From Bacteroidales bacterium (GTDB lineage: Bacteria > Bacteroidota > Bacteroidia > Bacteroidales > UBA932): a stretch of DNA of 50,997 bases. Of the stretch, positions 27,606-37,218 are shown piece by piece. Made by a program: the position numbers and the translations under genes. The stretch is taken from NCBI GenBank assembly GCA_017617035.1, contig JAFZWV010000012.1, forward strand, positions 1-50,997, read 5' to 3'. The stretch's first letter is position 1. Each line of letters starts with the position of its first letter. A model generated the notes under the pieces. The model saw nothing but the letters and a program-made list of their open reading frames with translations. It was not told the DNA's origin and searched no databases.

Positions 27606-29089
27606 TGTACTCACTAGGAATAGACATAGGATCCTCCTCCGTGAAGGTGTCGCTGCTTGACATCCAGTCCGGCAAATGCATAGCGACCGCCACCAACCCC
27701 AAGACCGAGGCGCCGATTACGGCAGTCCGCAAAGGCTGGGCCGAGCAATCGCCCGACATGTGGTGGATACAGATCCTCAATGGCATAGCCGAAATCGCCG
27801 CTTCAGGGCACTCCATGTCGGAGGTTGACTGCATTGGTATCACTTATCAGATGCACGGTCTGGTGGCCGTGGACGCCAAGGGCAAGCCCGTACGCGACTC
27901 AATCATCTGGTGTGATTCTCGCGCAGTGGACCTTGGGCGTGAGGCCTTTGAGGCTATTGGCCCGCAGAAGTGCCTCGACCACCTTCTGGGCTCCCCCGGC
28001 AACTTCACCGCAAGCAAGTTGGCATGGGTAAAGCGCAACGAGCCTGAGGTATTCGCGCGCATCAAGCATTTCATGCTCCCGGGCGACTATATCGCTTATA
28101 AGCTTTCCGGCAAAATCGCGACTACTGAGACAGGTCTTTCGGAGCAGATTCTTTGGGACTTCAAAGAAGGCCGCAGGGCAGATTTCGTGGCCGATTACTA
28201 CGGTATCCCTGTTGAGTTGATTCCCGAGACTGTACCGTCCATAGGCATCCAGGCGTACACGAACGCAGCCACCCAGAGCCTGCTTGGAATACCGGAAGGA
28301 ACGCCTATCGCCTATCGCGCTGGTGACCAGCCTAATAACGCATTCTCCCTCGACGTACTCCGTCCCGGCGAGATTGCCGCTACCGGCGGGACCAGCGGCG
28401 TGGTCTACGGCGTTACCGATATACCGAAGGCAGACCCAGAATCCCGAGTCAATACTTTCCTTCATGTAAACCATACGGCTAAGGATCCGCGCCTCGGAGT
28501 TTTATTGTGCATCAACGGAACTGGTATCCTCAATTCGTGGATACACCGCAACATTTGCCCCGAACTCTCGTACAATCAGATGAACGATATGGCCGCGACC
28601 GCCCCTGCAGGCAGCGACGGACTTACAATACTCCCCTTCGGCAACGGAGCGGAGCGCGCGCTGGGGGGCAGGAGTGTCGGAGCCTCCCTCGGCGGGGTTG
28701 ACCTCGTGCGCCACTCCCGCGCGCACATCCTCAGGGCAACACAGGAAGGCATAGCTTTCTCGTTCCTTTACGGAATCGACGTAATGCGCGGCCTGGGGCT
28801 CTCCCCCAGCGTTATACGCGCCGGAAAGGCAAACCTCTTCCTGAGTCCGCTCTTCCGCCAGACTCTCGCGACTGTCTGCGACGCCTCCATCGAGCTTTAC
28901 AACACCGACGGCTCGCTCGGTGCGGCCCGTGGCGGAGCTCTCGGCGCAGGCTTCTACAAGAATCCGGAGGAAGCCTTCGCGACGCTCGAAGTAGTCGGCC
29001 GCACCGAGCCCGATCCGTCATGGAAACCGGCTCTCGACGAGGCCTACGCCCGCTGGAAATCAAATCTTGAATCTATAATCAAACAATAA
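27605..29089 (+). CDS. xylB: Xylulokinase
   Basis: Xylulokinase phosphorylates D-xylulose to xylulose 5-phosphate in the cytoplasm. The 494-aa FGGY kinase shows the N-terminal phosphate-binding stretch [25 protein letters not shown], the WCDSRA motif, the catalytic-type aspartate in AGDQPNNAF, and the C-terminal ATP-binding glycine-rich part [14 protein letters not shown]. The length is as expected. The ATG at 27605 overlaps the xylE stop, and xylA follows after 8 nt. Together these make the standard xylose route. Confidence 0.96.
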   Translation: MYSLGIDIGSSSVKVSLLDIQSGKCIATATNPKTEAPITAVRKGWAEQSPDMWWIQILNGIAEIAASGHSMSEVDCIGITYQMHGLVAVDAKGKPVRDSIIWCDSRAVDLGREAFEAIGPQKCLDHLLGSPGNFTASKLAWVKRNEPEVFARIKHFMLPGDYIAYKLSGKIATTETGLSEQILWDFKEGRRADFVADYYGIPVELIPETVPSIGIQAYTNAATQSLLGIPEGTPIAYRAGDQPNNAFSLDVLRPGEIAATGGTSGVVYGVTDIPKADPESRVNTFLHVNHTAKDPRLGVLLCINGTGILNSWIHRNICPELSYNQMNDMAATAPAGSDGLTILPFGNGAERALGGRSVGASLGGVDLVRHSRAHILRATQEGIAFSFLYGIDVMRGLGLSPSVIRAGKANLFLSPLFRQTLATVCDASIELYNTDGSLGAARGGALGAGFYKNPEEAFATLEVVGRTEPDPSWKPALDEAYARWKSNLESIIKQ

Positions 29090-29097
29090 TCACACTT

Positions 29098-30411
29098 ATG
29101 GCACTTAAAGAATACTTCCCCGAAGTCGGCAAGATCCGCTTCGAAGGCAAAGACAGCAAGAATCCCCTGTCCTTCCGTTACTACGAACCCGAAAAGGTGG
29201 TCGCTGGAAAGAAAATGAAGGACTGGCTCAAATTCGCCATGGCCTGGTGGCACACCCTCTGCGCAGAAGGAGCCGACCAGTTCGGCGGTGGAACCAAGAA
29301 CTTCCCCTGGAACGAAGGCGCTACCGCTCTTGAAAGGGCAAAGCACAAAGCAGATGCGGGTTTTGAGATCATGCAGAAACTCGGAATCGGCTACTACTGC
29401 TTCCACGATGTAGACATCATTGATCCTTCGGACGACCCTGCAGAGTATGAGGCCAACCTCAAGGCTATCGTCGCATACCTTAAGCAGAAGCAGGCTGAGA
29501 CCGGAATCAAGCTCCTCTGGGGCACGGCCAATGTCTTCAGCCACAAGCGCTACATGAACGGCGCCAGCACCAACCCGGACTTCGCCGCCGCAGCGCGCGC
29601 AATGCTCCAGATCAAGAACGCCATCGACGCCACCATCGAGCTCGGCGGCGAGTGCTACGTCTTCTGGGGCGGCCGAGAGGGCTACATGAGCCTTCTGAAC
29701 ACCGACATGAAGAGGGAAAAGGAACACATGGCTACAATGCTGCGTATGGCCCGCGACTATGCCCGCAACAAGGGGTTCAAGGGCACCTTCCTCATCGAGC
29801 CTAAGCCCATGGAGCCGACCAAGCACCAGTACGATGCCGACACCGAGACCGTTATCGGTTTCCTCCGCGCCCATGGCCTCGACAAGGACTTCAAGGTCAA
29901 TATCGAAGTGAACCATGCTACCCTTGCCGGCCACACCTTCGAGCACGAACTCCAGTGCGCCTCCGACGCCGGCCTTCTCGGCTCGATCGACGCCAACCGC
30001 GGCGACTACCAGAACGGCTGGGACACCGACCAGTTCCCTATTGACATCTATGAGCTCGTCCAGGCCATGCTCGTTATCATCCGTAACGGTGGCCTCGTAG
30101 GCGGAACGAACTTCGACGCGAAGACCCGTCGCAACTCAACCGACCTGCAGGACATCCTCATCGCCCATGTCGCCGGAATGGACGCCATGGCGCGCGCCCT
30201 GCTCGCGGCTGCGGAAATCCTCGAAAAATCTCCGATCCCGGCTATGGTCAAGGAGCGCTACGCGTCCTACGACGCCGGCATCGGCAAGGATTTCGAAGAC
30301 GGCAAACTCACCCTCGAGCAGGCCGCCGACTACGCCCGTAAGAACGGCGAGCCGGACATGGTTTCCGGCCAGCAGGAACTCTACGAAGCGATAGTCAATA
30401 TGTACATCTAG
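29098..30411 (+). CDS. xylA: Xylose isomerase
   Basis: The enzyme converts D-xylose to D-xylulose (and often glucose to fructose) using two divalent metals. The 437-aa protein is a class II type isomerase with the catalytic histidine in [18 protein letters not shown], the metal ligand stretch [32 protein letters not shown] and the late DANRGD motif. Codon choice is strongly C-ending and the gene is markedly GC-rich (42 of 60 bases at 29941-30000), which suggests high expression. It is the last gene of the operon, followed by a strong terminator at 30454-30487. Confidence 0.98.
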   Translation: MALKEYFPEVGKIRFEGKDSKNPLSFRYYEPEKVVAGKKMKDWLKFAMAWWHTLCAEGADQFGGGTKNFPWNEGATALERAKHKADAGFEIMQKLGIGYYCFHDVDIIDPSDDPAEYEANLKAIVAYLKQKQAETGIKLLWGTANVFSHKRYMNGASTNPDFAAAARAMLQIKNAIDATIELGGECYVFWGGREGYMSLLNTDMKREKEHMATMLRMARDYARNKGFKGTFLIEPKPMEPTKHQYDADTETVIGFLRAHGLDKDFKVNIEVNHATLAGHTFEHELQCASDAGLLGSIDANRGDYQNGWDTDQFPIDIYELVQAMLVIIRNGGLVGGTNFDAKTRRNSTDLQDILIAHVAGMDAMARALLAAAEILEKSPIPAMVKERYASYDAGIGKDFEDGKLTLEQAADYARKNGEPDMVSGQQELYEAIVNMYI

Positions 30412-30453
30412 CAGGGCGTGTAACGCAATCGCCTGAAAATCAGTAGAATACGC

Positions 30454-30487
30454 AAAAACGCCTCCCTTATTTGAGGGAGGCGTTTTT
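30454..30487. terminator. Bidirectional intrinsic terminator
   Basis: Arms 30454-30467 and 30474-30487 are perfectly complementary (14 bp) around the loop TATTTG. The GC stem is flanked by five A on the left and five T on the right, so it can terminate both xylA (plus) and creD (minus). It lies between convergent transcription units. Confidence 0.93.
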
Positions 30488-30512
30488 ATGCATCTTGTTG
30501 ATTTATAGGATT

Positions 30513-31745
30513 TTAGACTTCACGCTCTGCGGGTTCCAATTGCATGTTACGGGTTAAGAACATAATAACACAGAGGATGACGAAGAGCAGCAGTGTGCCT
30601 GTAAGGAAAGCATAGGTCTCCATCTGAAGAAGTATATAGATGACACCATATGCCACAGCCACCAACGCGGTAAGGAGTACTGCCCACTTGTTTTTCACAA
30701 GGCCCATGAAGTATCCTCCCAGAGCGGCAGTTGTCATTACTGATGCAATGAGGTATGCAACCGCGAAGGACATAAAATCCGAGAATGCAAGGAGAAGCGA
30801 GTAGAAAAGAACCAGCGAGGCACCAATCACCAGATATTGTATAAGATTGATAGGCCTTTTCGAAATCATCTCGACCACAAATCCTGCAATGAAGATGAGG
30901 AATATGATCAGAATGCCGTATTTAGTAGCCCTCTCTGTTTGATGATACTGAGTAACGGGCTTAATCATCTTAACGCCAAAATCACTGCTGGACGGACTTG
31001 ATATCGCAATTTGCGAGATAAGCCACTTTGCGCTGAAACCATCATCCCTGATCTCGCGTTCTATAGGCAGGAAATCCCCATCAAAAGAAGGATTTGGATA
31101 GTCTGATGTAAAATCAACCTCATTAAGACTGCCTAGAGGGGTAAAGTACATGGATTCCGATCCCTGAATCGTCAAGTTTAAGCTGAATGGCAACTTATCC
31201 CCTTCTTTCGCGCCCTTGGGCAAAGATACCTCCGCTTTAATACTCTTGCTACCTGATTTTACTTTCCACTCTTTCCCACAAAAAGAAAAAACAGGATTTC
31301 CCTGTATGCCCTTGAGATCACTCAAATTCAGCACCAGGCTGGTTGACCCTTCAATTTGTTCTTTATCGTCGAGAATAATGTTACCTGTTATCGTAAGATC
31401 GGCGGTATAGACCTGAACATCATAAATTGATCTGTGAAGTTCTTTCGAGGTGGTGTTTACCACATATTTCAGATCATCAGGATACAAACATCCCTCTAAG
31501 ATTGCCTTTGTTTTATCCTTGTCGTCCTTTTCAACAAGATACTTGTATGATAGAGAGGGACCGCTTATTTTTTGCGGAAGTCCCCAGCTCTTTGTTATAT
31601 CAAGTACTGATTTGGAACGATGAGATGACCTTTCGGCCACCTGCCCCTTAACCATCGCCAGAGGAATTAGGAGAAGAAGCGCCATAATAGAAATGGCGCA
31701 GATCTTAACGACCGGGTTCTGTAGGGAGTGCTTTACCTTATCCAT
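30513..31745 (-). CDS. creD: CreD-family inner-membrane protein
   Basis: The 410-aa protein has an N-terminal TM (about 14-34), then the CreD signature region with conserved RSSHRSKSVLDITKSWG and GPSL, a periplasmic domain with FTPLGSLNEVDF and FLPIEREI, then the TERATKYGILIIFL motif and a block of about six C-terminal TMs. CreD is an envelope protein named from the E. coli cre regulon; its biochemical role is unclear. The gene is conspicuously AT-richer than its surroundings (25 of 60 GC at 31141-31200 and 23 of 60 at 31381-31440, against 38 of 60 in glnS at 33541-33600). That suggests later acquisition or low expression. No creBC genes lie nearby. It is the last gene of the minus-strand unit. 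Confidence 0.92.
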   Translation of the reverse strand: MDKVKHSLQNPVVKICAISIMALLLLIPLAMVKGQVAERSSHRSKSVLDITKSWGLPQKISGPSLSYKYLVEKDDKDKTKAILEGCLYPDDLKYVVNTTSKELHRSIYDVQVYTADLTITGNIILDDKEQIEGSTSLVLNLSDLKGIQGNPVFSFCGKEWKVKSGSKSIKAEVSLPKGAKEGDKLPFSLNLTIQGSESMYFTPLGSLNEVDFTSDYPNPSFDGDFLPIEREIRDDGFSAKWLISQIAISSPSSSDFGVKMIKPVTQYHQTERATKYGILIIFLIFIAGFVVEMISKRPINLIQYLVIGASLVLFYSLLLAFSDFMSFAVAYLIASVMTTAALGGYFMGLVKNKWAVLLTALVAVAYGVIYILLQMETYAFLTGTLLLFVILCVIMFLTRNMQLEPAEREV

Positions 31746-31750
31746 ATCTT

Positions 31751-33028
31751 CTATTTCTTCAAGTGTTCAAACATGGAGTCGAACAGATCGGATGGTTCGT
31801 CTGAAGGAGAGGTGGTATCCGGATCCGTATCTATTGTGTCGTCGAACAGGAATTCGCCCTCGATGTCGTAATCCACTTCGGCGACGAATCTGAGGGAGCT
31901 GATAAACTCCTCGGGGGTGAAGCCCAACCCGGTCGCGAGATGTCCGGCCTTCGCGGCCACGGTCATCTTCACCTGGCTCTTTCCGTCAAGAATGATATGA
32001 CAATAGTCCTGCTGGAATTCCTCCCTCAAAACCGGCGAAGAAGGTACATACACTCGAGGGTAGTAATTGTCCGGTAATGTCTTGTTGATTGCAGTGCCGT
32101 AATCTTCGTCCGAGATGTGGAGTTCATTTGCAATTTTGACATGGAGGTCAAAACCGGTATCCGTATCGGGATCGAGCAGAAGCAGATACCATAGATTCTC
32201 GATATGGTTCATCGCTATATCGTGCGGCACTGGAACCAGATATCGCCCCCAGTAAGGATCTACCAGGCTCACTGTTTTAGGTGCCTTCGGTGTCCCGGTA
32301 AACAAACCGATCAGGCCTATCGCTTCCACTAATCCGCCGACTCCCAGGTAGAGCCCGATATTGTCCATCGAATACGCGACGAACGGGAACCACAGCCATG
32401 AGATGCCGAGAACCAGCGCGAGGCCAAGAACTCTGGCGCCCCAGCCGCCGATCTTCTTCACGATTAGGGTCAGAAGCGGCCAGATAATAAAGAATCCGCC
32501 TGCACCTACCAGAAGTATGAACAGGATGCCCGCGATAATCACAAGATACTTCAGAGCGCCCTCAGCGTTTCCCTTCATGACCGCTACCTCTCTGGTGCCG
32601 AATTCAGTGTCTATCATCTTGAACGCCAGAGGATTGAGGTTCAGGACCTTTGCGCAAAGGCTCTCCCTCTCATCGGCTTTGTCGAGCTTGAGGGAAGCGG
32701 CGATGCCGTTCTTGAACTGAACGGTCATGTCTCTTACGATATGCTCCTCCCCTTTTGTGAAAATCTGCAGGTCAGTGTAATGGGCGGAAAAATACCCGCT
32801 TTTCTTCTTTCCTGTAATCTTCTCCGCAGGTTCGTAACGCTTGGTGATTTCGTCGTAAGGAAGGCCTATGATCTTCTGCTCGAGGGTAGCGGCATTGAAA
32901 ACGACGCTATACTTTACAGTCTGATCCTTTCCGGCCTCCTTATCGCGAGCATCGTCTATACGCGTATAGCCGACTATTCCCAAAGTCAGCAGGCAGAATA
33001 ATAATGATAACCAGTAACTCTTGTACAT
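31751..33028 (-). CDS. Membrane protein of unknown function
   Basis: The 425-aa protein has an N-terminal anchor (about 5-22), an extracytoplasmic region of about 130 residues (contains GLPYDEITKRYEPAEKITGKK), a cluster of three membrane segments (about 158-250), and a long C-terminal soluble region with VDPYWGRYLVPVPHDIAMNHIENLW, ending in an acidic, serine/threonine-rich tail. I do not recognise a family. Its start overlaps the glnS stop as TAATG (33026-33030), and creD follows 5 nt downstream, so it may work with CreD in the envelope. That pairing rests on gene order only. Confidence 0.8.
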   Translation of the reverse strand: MYKSYWLSLLFCLLTLGIVGYTRIDDARDKEAGKDQTVKYSVVFNAATLEQKIIGLPYDEITKRYEPAEKITGKKKSGYFSAHYTDLQIFTKGEEHIVRDMTVQFKNGIAASLKLDKADERESLCAKVLNLNPLAFKMIDTEFGTREVAVMKGNAEGALKYLVIIAGILFILLVGAGGFFIIWPLLTLIVKKIGGWGARVLGLALVLGISWLWFPFVAYSMDNIGLYLGVGGLVEAIGLIGLFTGTPKAPKTVSLVDPYWGRYLVPVPHDIAMNHIENLWYLLLLDPDTDTGFDLHVKIANELHISDEDYGTAINKTLPDNYYPRVYVPSSPVLREEFQQDYCHIILDGKSQVKMTVAAKAGHLATGLGFTPEEFISSLRFVAEVDYDIEGEFLFDDTIDTDPDTTSPSDEPSDLFDSMFEHLKK

Positions 33029-34683
33029 TATTCGGGCTTATAGGAATCTTTTAAGGCAACAGTCTTATTGAAGATCGGGTGCTCGGGAGTGCTGTCCTTG
33101 TCAGCGATATAGTAGCCGACGCGCTCGAACTGCACGGCGATGCCGGACTTGTCTTCGAGCAGAGCGGGCTCCGCGTAACCCTTTTCGATCACGAGACTCT
33201 GAGGATTGAGGAAATCCTTGTAATCCTTGTCTTCAGGGACCTGGCTCATGTCTGCGAGGGTGAAGAGACGGTCGTACTGACGGAGTTCCAGCTCTTTCAT
33301 GAACTGGGTCGATACCCAGTGGATAGTACCCTTAACGGAGCGCCATTCGCCGCCGGGACCGGTGGTCGGGTCATAGGTACACTTCAGCTCCACGACCTTT
33401 CCATCAGCATCCTTGACAAGTTCATTGCACTTGATGATGTAAGTGTACTTGAGGCGCACTTCCCCGTCGGGCTTGAGTCTGAAGAACTTGTTGGGAGCGT
33501 CTTCCATGAAATCGGCCCTGTCGATAAGCAGTTCTCCGGTGAACGGAACCTTGCGCTTTGCGCCTTCGGGATCCGCCGGGTTAAGCGGGCAGTCGAACCA
33601 CTCCACCTTGCCTTCCGGCCAGTTGGTAAGAGTAACCTTAATGGGGTCATCGGATACGACCATATAGCGGTTACTGCGGGCGTTGAGATCCTGCCTTACG
33701 CACCACTCCAGCAGCTGGATGTCCATGAGCTGGTCGCGCTTCGTAACGCCGATCTTGTCGCAGAACATCTTCAGCGCCTCGGGAGTATATCCCCTGCGCC
33801 TTACGCCGCAGAGTGTAGGCATACGGGGATCGTCCCAGCCGGACACGAAGCCCTTCTGGACGAGCTCGAGAAGCTTGCGCTTGCTCATGAGCGTATAGGT
33901 TAGGTTCAGGCGGGCGAACTCGTACTGATGCGAAGGGTAGATTCCAAGGGTCTGGATGTACCAGTCATAGAGCGGACGGTGGACGTCGAACTCGAGCGTG
34001 CATATGGAATGGGTGATGTGCTCGATTGAGTCGCACTGTCCATGGGTGAAGTCGTACATCGGGTAGATACACCACTTGTCGCCGGTACGGTGATGGTGGG
34101 CATGCTTGATGCGGTACATCAGCGGGTCGCGGAACATCATATTCGGGTGAGCCATGTCGATCTTGGCGCGAAGCACCTTCTCGCCGTCGGCATACTTGCC
34201 CTCCTTCATCTCGCGGAATAGCTTCAGATTCTCCTCCACGCTGCGGTTACGGTAAGGGCTTTCGATACCCGGTTTATCGACCGTACCGCGGTGCTCGGAA
34301 ATCTCTTCCTGAGTCTCATCGTCGACATAGGCAAGTCCGCGCTTGATCATGTCCTCGGCCCACTCGTAGAGTTGGTCGAAGTAGTCGGAAGCGTAGAGTT
34401 CCTTTTCCCACTGGAAGCCCAGCCACTTGATGTCTTCCTTGATGGCGTCGACATACTCGGTGTCTTCCTTGGTGGGGTTCGTATCGTCATAGCGGAGATT
34501 GGTCTTTCCACCGTATTTCTGCGCCAGGCCGAAGTTGATGCAAAGGCTCTTGGCATGGCCCAGATGGAGGTATCCGTTGGGCTCCGGAGGGAAACGGGTA
34601 AGAATGGAGTCTACCTTTCCTGTCCTTAAATCTTCCTCGATGATTTCCTCAAGAAAATTGAGTTTTCTGCTTTCTTCTTCCAT
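33028..34683 (-). CDS. glnS: Glutaminyl-tRNA synthetase
   Basis: GlnRS charges tRNA-Gln directly. The 551-aa class I synthetase shows the HIGH-type motif PPEPNGYLHLGH (residues 32-43), the adjacent AKSLCINFGLA, the zinc-free GlnRS core (YDDTNPTKED, SSPYRNRS-like PYRNRSVEEN) and the KMSKS-type loop MSKRKLLELV. The C-terminal beta-barrel anticodon-binding domains occupy about 340-551. The absence of a long extra domain and the length match bacterial GlnRS. The gene lies 3 nt after yicC and is coupled to the next membrane gene by TAATG. Confidence 0.97.
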   Translation of the reverse strand: MEEESRKLNFLEEIIEEDLRTGKVDSILTRFPPEPNGYLHLGHAKSLCINFGLAQKYGGKTNLRYDDTNPTKEDTEYVDAIKEDIKWLGFQWEKELYASDYFDQLYEWAEDMIKRGLAYVDDETQEEISEHRGTVDKPGIESPYRNRSVEENLKLFREMKEGKYADGEKVLRAKIDMAHPNMMFRDPLMYRIKHAHHHRTGDKWCIYPMYDFTHGQCDSIEHITHSICTLEFDVHRPLYDWYIQTLGIYPSHQYEFARLNLTYTLMSKRKLLELVQKGFVSGWDDPRMPTLCGVRRRGYTPEALKMFCDKIGVTKRDQLMDIQLLEWCVRQDLNARSNRYMVVSDDPIKVTLTNWPEGKVEWFDCPLNPADPEGAKRKVPFTGELLIDRADFMEDAPNKFFRLKPDGEVRLKYTYIIKCNELVKDADGKVVELKCTYDPTTGPGGEWRSVKGTIHWVSTQFMKELELRQYDRLFTLADMSQVPEDKDYKDFLNPQSLVIEKGYAEPALLEDKSGIAVQFERVGYYIADKDSTPEHPIFNKTVALKDSYKPE

Positions 34684-34686
34684 ATG

Positions 34687-35553
34687 CTATAAGATATTCA
34701 TTGACTGTTCGCGAATTTTTTCAAGTTCGTCCTTGCAGCGGACGACACATTTCTGTATCCCTGCGTGGGATGCCTTGGAACCGGTAGTATTAATCTCACG
34801 GCCCATTTCCTGGATTATGAAGCCCAGCTTCTTTCCGGGATAAGGTTCGCCCTCGATAGTGTCGAGGAAATACTTGCAATGCTGGCGAAGTCGGACTTTC
34901 TCTTCGTTGATGTCCAGTTTCTCCAGATACAGTATCATCTCCTGCTCGAAGCGCTCTCCTCCAAGGCTGACTTTGAGGTCTTCCGCCGCCTTGAGTATCT
35001 TGGCGCGCACGGTCTCGATGCGCTCGCCTTCCATGGCTTCGATTTCGTCGTAGAGGCTCTGAATCAGCCCTACCCTTCCGACTATGTCTTTATGGAGCGC
35101 TTCACCTTCGTGGATGCGGTATTGGTCGACCTTCTTCAGACACTCATCGAACGCCGCCTCAACCAGAGGCCAGTTCTCCTCGGTGATAAAGTCCTTCTTT
35201 CCACCGTCTACTACGTCGGGGAATCGAAGAATGGACGCGAGGACTGCGGGGTCAGGCTTTGATGTCCCCATCACAGGTTCCAGCTGAGCGCAGTACTCTT
35301 TGACAAGATCGGTGTTAATCTTGCCCGCTGCCGCGGCGGCCGTTGGCTCCCAGGTCAGGAATACGTCGATGGTCCCGCGGACCAGGGCGTCGGCTATCTT
35401 GCGTCTGACGGCTATATCCTTGTCCTTGGGAATAAGAGAGGTCTTGAGGCTGATATCCGCACTCTTGGCATTGAGGCTTCTGATCTCAACCGTAAGATTT
35501 CCCCCTTCGAGCTGCGCCACGGCCTTGCCGTAGCCTGTCATCGACCTTATCAT
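34687..35553 (-). CDS. yicC: YicC family endoribonuclease
   Basis: The 288-aa cytoplasmic protein has the family N terminus MIRSMTGYGKA, the EIRSLNAK motif, and the typical C-terminal part with GERFEQEMILYLEKLDINEEKVRLRQH (shown in parts), FLDTIEGE, GKKLGFIIQEMGREINTTGSKA. Family proteins include E. coli YicC (a stress-linked endoribonuclease, with RNA decay roles) and Bacillus YloC. The gene is in a tight minus-strand cluster: 3 nt to glnS downstream, and 3 nt after the 5'-nucleotidase gene. Function assignment is by family. Confidence 0.95.
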   Translation of the reverse strand: MIRSMTGYGKAVAQLEGGNLTVEIRSLNAKSADISLKTSLIPKDKDIAVRRKIADALVRGTIDVFLTWEPTAAAAAGKINTDLVKEYCAQLEPVMGTSKPDPAVLASILRFPDVVDGGKKDFITEENWPLVEAAFDECLKKVDQYRIHEGEALHKDIVGRVGLIQSLYDEIEAMEGERIETVRAKILKAAEDLKVSLGGERFEQEMILYLEKLDINEEKVRLRQHCKYFLDTIEGEPYPGKKLGFIIQEMGREINTTGSKASHAGIQKCVVRCKDELEKIREQSMNIL

Positions 35554-35556
35554 ATA

Positions 35557-36369
35557 CTATTTCACTATTATTTCTCCTATGTCGTAGCCCCAGCAACCGT
35601 CGGTGATAATCGGGACCTGCTTGCCATCGGCATCCGAGACATAGACAAAGCCGTCGACGAAAGTGTGTGTATGGCCGCCTATCACTATATCCACGCCATG
35701 AAGATGGGGCACAATAGCCTGATCCTCATCATAGCCCAGATGAGAAAGGAAAACGACCATATCGCACTTCTGCATTTTTCTCAGATACTCGCTCCAGTAA
35801 TTCACTTCCTTGACATTGTCAAGCTGAGTAAGTCGCGAAGAAATCGAGCTGGCGACCATGGTTGCAAGATCTGAGGTTGCACCTATGATACCTATCTTCA
35901 GGCCTCCCTTACGGATTACAGCACAAGGCTTTACAAGGCCTTCCAGGGGCGTTCCGCTGAAATCGACATTGGCGCAAACCACAGGGCAGTCGATAAGCTT
36001 TACACGGGCAGCGAGATCCTCGAGCCCGTTATCGAATTCGTGGTTGCCAAGGGTAATGCAGTCGTAACCGATTGTATTGATCAAATCGACTTCCAACAGG
36101 CCCTTGAAGGTAGTATAGTACGATGTTCCCTGATTGAAATCGCCGGCATGGACCAGCAGGACGTTGCCGCTTCCGCGCGAATTACGGACGCTGTCGATGA
36201 TGGCAGTACGTTCTATCACACCGCCATGCCCGGCACGGGCTCCGCTTCTGACAGGGTCATGATGGGAATGAGTGTCATTGACATGGAGGATAACCATACT
36301 GGTGTTGGTCGTACCGCATGATACGGCTATCATAGCCGCCAGCGCAAGGACAAATAAGTTCTTTTTCAT
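35557..36369 (-). CDS. 5'-nucleotidase/UshA-type metallophosphatase lipoprotein, N-terminal half
   Basis: The 270-aa lipoprotein (AVSC, Cys18) contains a calcineurin-like phosphoesterase domain alone. Metal and catalytic motifs are visible: HVNDTHSHHDP, HAGDFNQG, TLGNHEFDNG, and GGHTHTF. In UshA this domain is followed in the same chain by a nucleotide-binding C-terminal domain; here that domain is a separate gene 11 nt upstream. The two lipoproteins probably assemble into one periplasmic 5'-nucleotidase or related phosphatase. Such splitting is known in Bacteroidota. Confidence 0.92.
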   Translation of the reverse strand: MKKNLFVLALAAMIAVSCGTTNTSMVILHVNDTHSHHDPVRSGARAGHGGVIERTAIIDSVRNSRGSGNVLLVHAGDFNQGTSYYTTFKGLLEVDLINTIGYDCITLGNHEFDNGLEDLAARVKLIDCPVVCANVDFSGTPLEGLVKPCAVIRKGGLKIGIIGATSDLATMVASSISSRLTQLDNVKEVNYWSEYLRKMQKCDMVVFLSHLGYDEDQAIVPHLHGVDIVIGGHTHTFVDGFVYVSDADGKQVPIITDGCWGYDIGEIIVK

Positions 36370-36380
36370 CGCTTTCCCTC

Positions 36381-37214
36381 CTAATTGATTATGGTTACAC
36401 GTCCGTCGGTCTGATAATCGACAGTCTTGCCTTCCGCCTCAAGTTTCTGGACTCTTGGAAGAATAGCATCAATCACAGCGACATCGGTCACAATTGTCTG
36501 CAGCGCATTCTCTCCCAGTTTGTATCCGTCGCCTCCAGTAAGAAGGAAATCTATGGTGGCAACATTGTATGTTTTATTATCGTCGAGCGGTTCTCCTCCG
36601 ACAAGCGCGCTTTCAAGCTGGTTGCCTTTGATGACAAGTTTCACTCCGCCTACGACCTGAACTCCTGTCTGGGCCATTTGCTCGAAAATCTGACGAAGCC
36701 TCCAGCCAGGAAGCGTTACTACAGTCAGATAATTCTTGAACGGGAACATCGATACGAGATCGTCCTTGAGGACATCACCCTGAGGGATTTCGGAGCGAAT
36801 GCCGCCGAAATTGGCGATTCCCAAGTCCACATCAATTCCGGTGTAATTCTCGGCTTCCTCCATGATGATATCGACGGTCCAGTTTGAGAGCGGGCTTTCG
36901 GGTCTTCTCGCCTTCATACCGCGCTGGGAGTGGCCAATGACAGTCTTAAGGTCAGCCATTTCGGCTTGAGCTTCATAGAGAATCCGGGCCACTTCCGGAG
37001 TTGCTCCTCCGATAATGATCTTGCCGTTCGGAGCGGCGTAAAACTCGCCGTTGCTGACTCCCAGCTGATACTCGGGATAATCCGCGCTGGGGGCTGTCAC
37101 TCCGGTTCTGTGGCCATCGGCCGGGATTTTATGCCAATTGAAGCCCGACCACACCACTGTCCCGCATGAGGACAGCAGCAAAGCCGTTGATAACAAAACA
37201 AGCAGTTTTCTCAT
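36381..37214 (-). CDS. 5'-nucleotidase C-terminal domain lipoprotein
   Basis: The 277-aa lipoprotein (LLLSSC, Cys17) carries the UshA C-terminal substrate-specificity domain. Motifs: SPLSNWTVDIIMEEAEN, IANFGGIRSEIPQGDV, VSMFPFKNYL, PGWRLRQIFEQM, and LLTGGDGYK. It lacks the metal site and so cannot be a phosphatase alone. It is encoded just before the metallophosphatase half, which is consistent with a two-chain enzyme. About 50 extra residues between the lipobox and the domain could be a linker. Confidence 0.92.
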   Translation of the reverse strand: MRKLLVLLSTALLLSSCGTVVWSGFNWHKIPADGHRTGVTAPSADYPEYQLGVSNGEFYAAPNGKIIIGGATPEVARILYEAQAEMADLKTVIGHSQRGMKARRPESPLSNWTVDIIMEEAENYTGIDVDLGIANFGGIRSEIPQGDVLKDDLVSMFPFKNYLTVVTLPGWRLRQIFEQMAQTGVQVVGGVKLVIKGNQLESALVGGEPLDDNKTYNVATIDFLLTGGDGYKLGENALQTIVTDVAVIDAILPRVQKLEAEGKTVDYQTDGRVTIIN

Positions 37215-37218
37215 ATTG

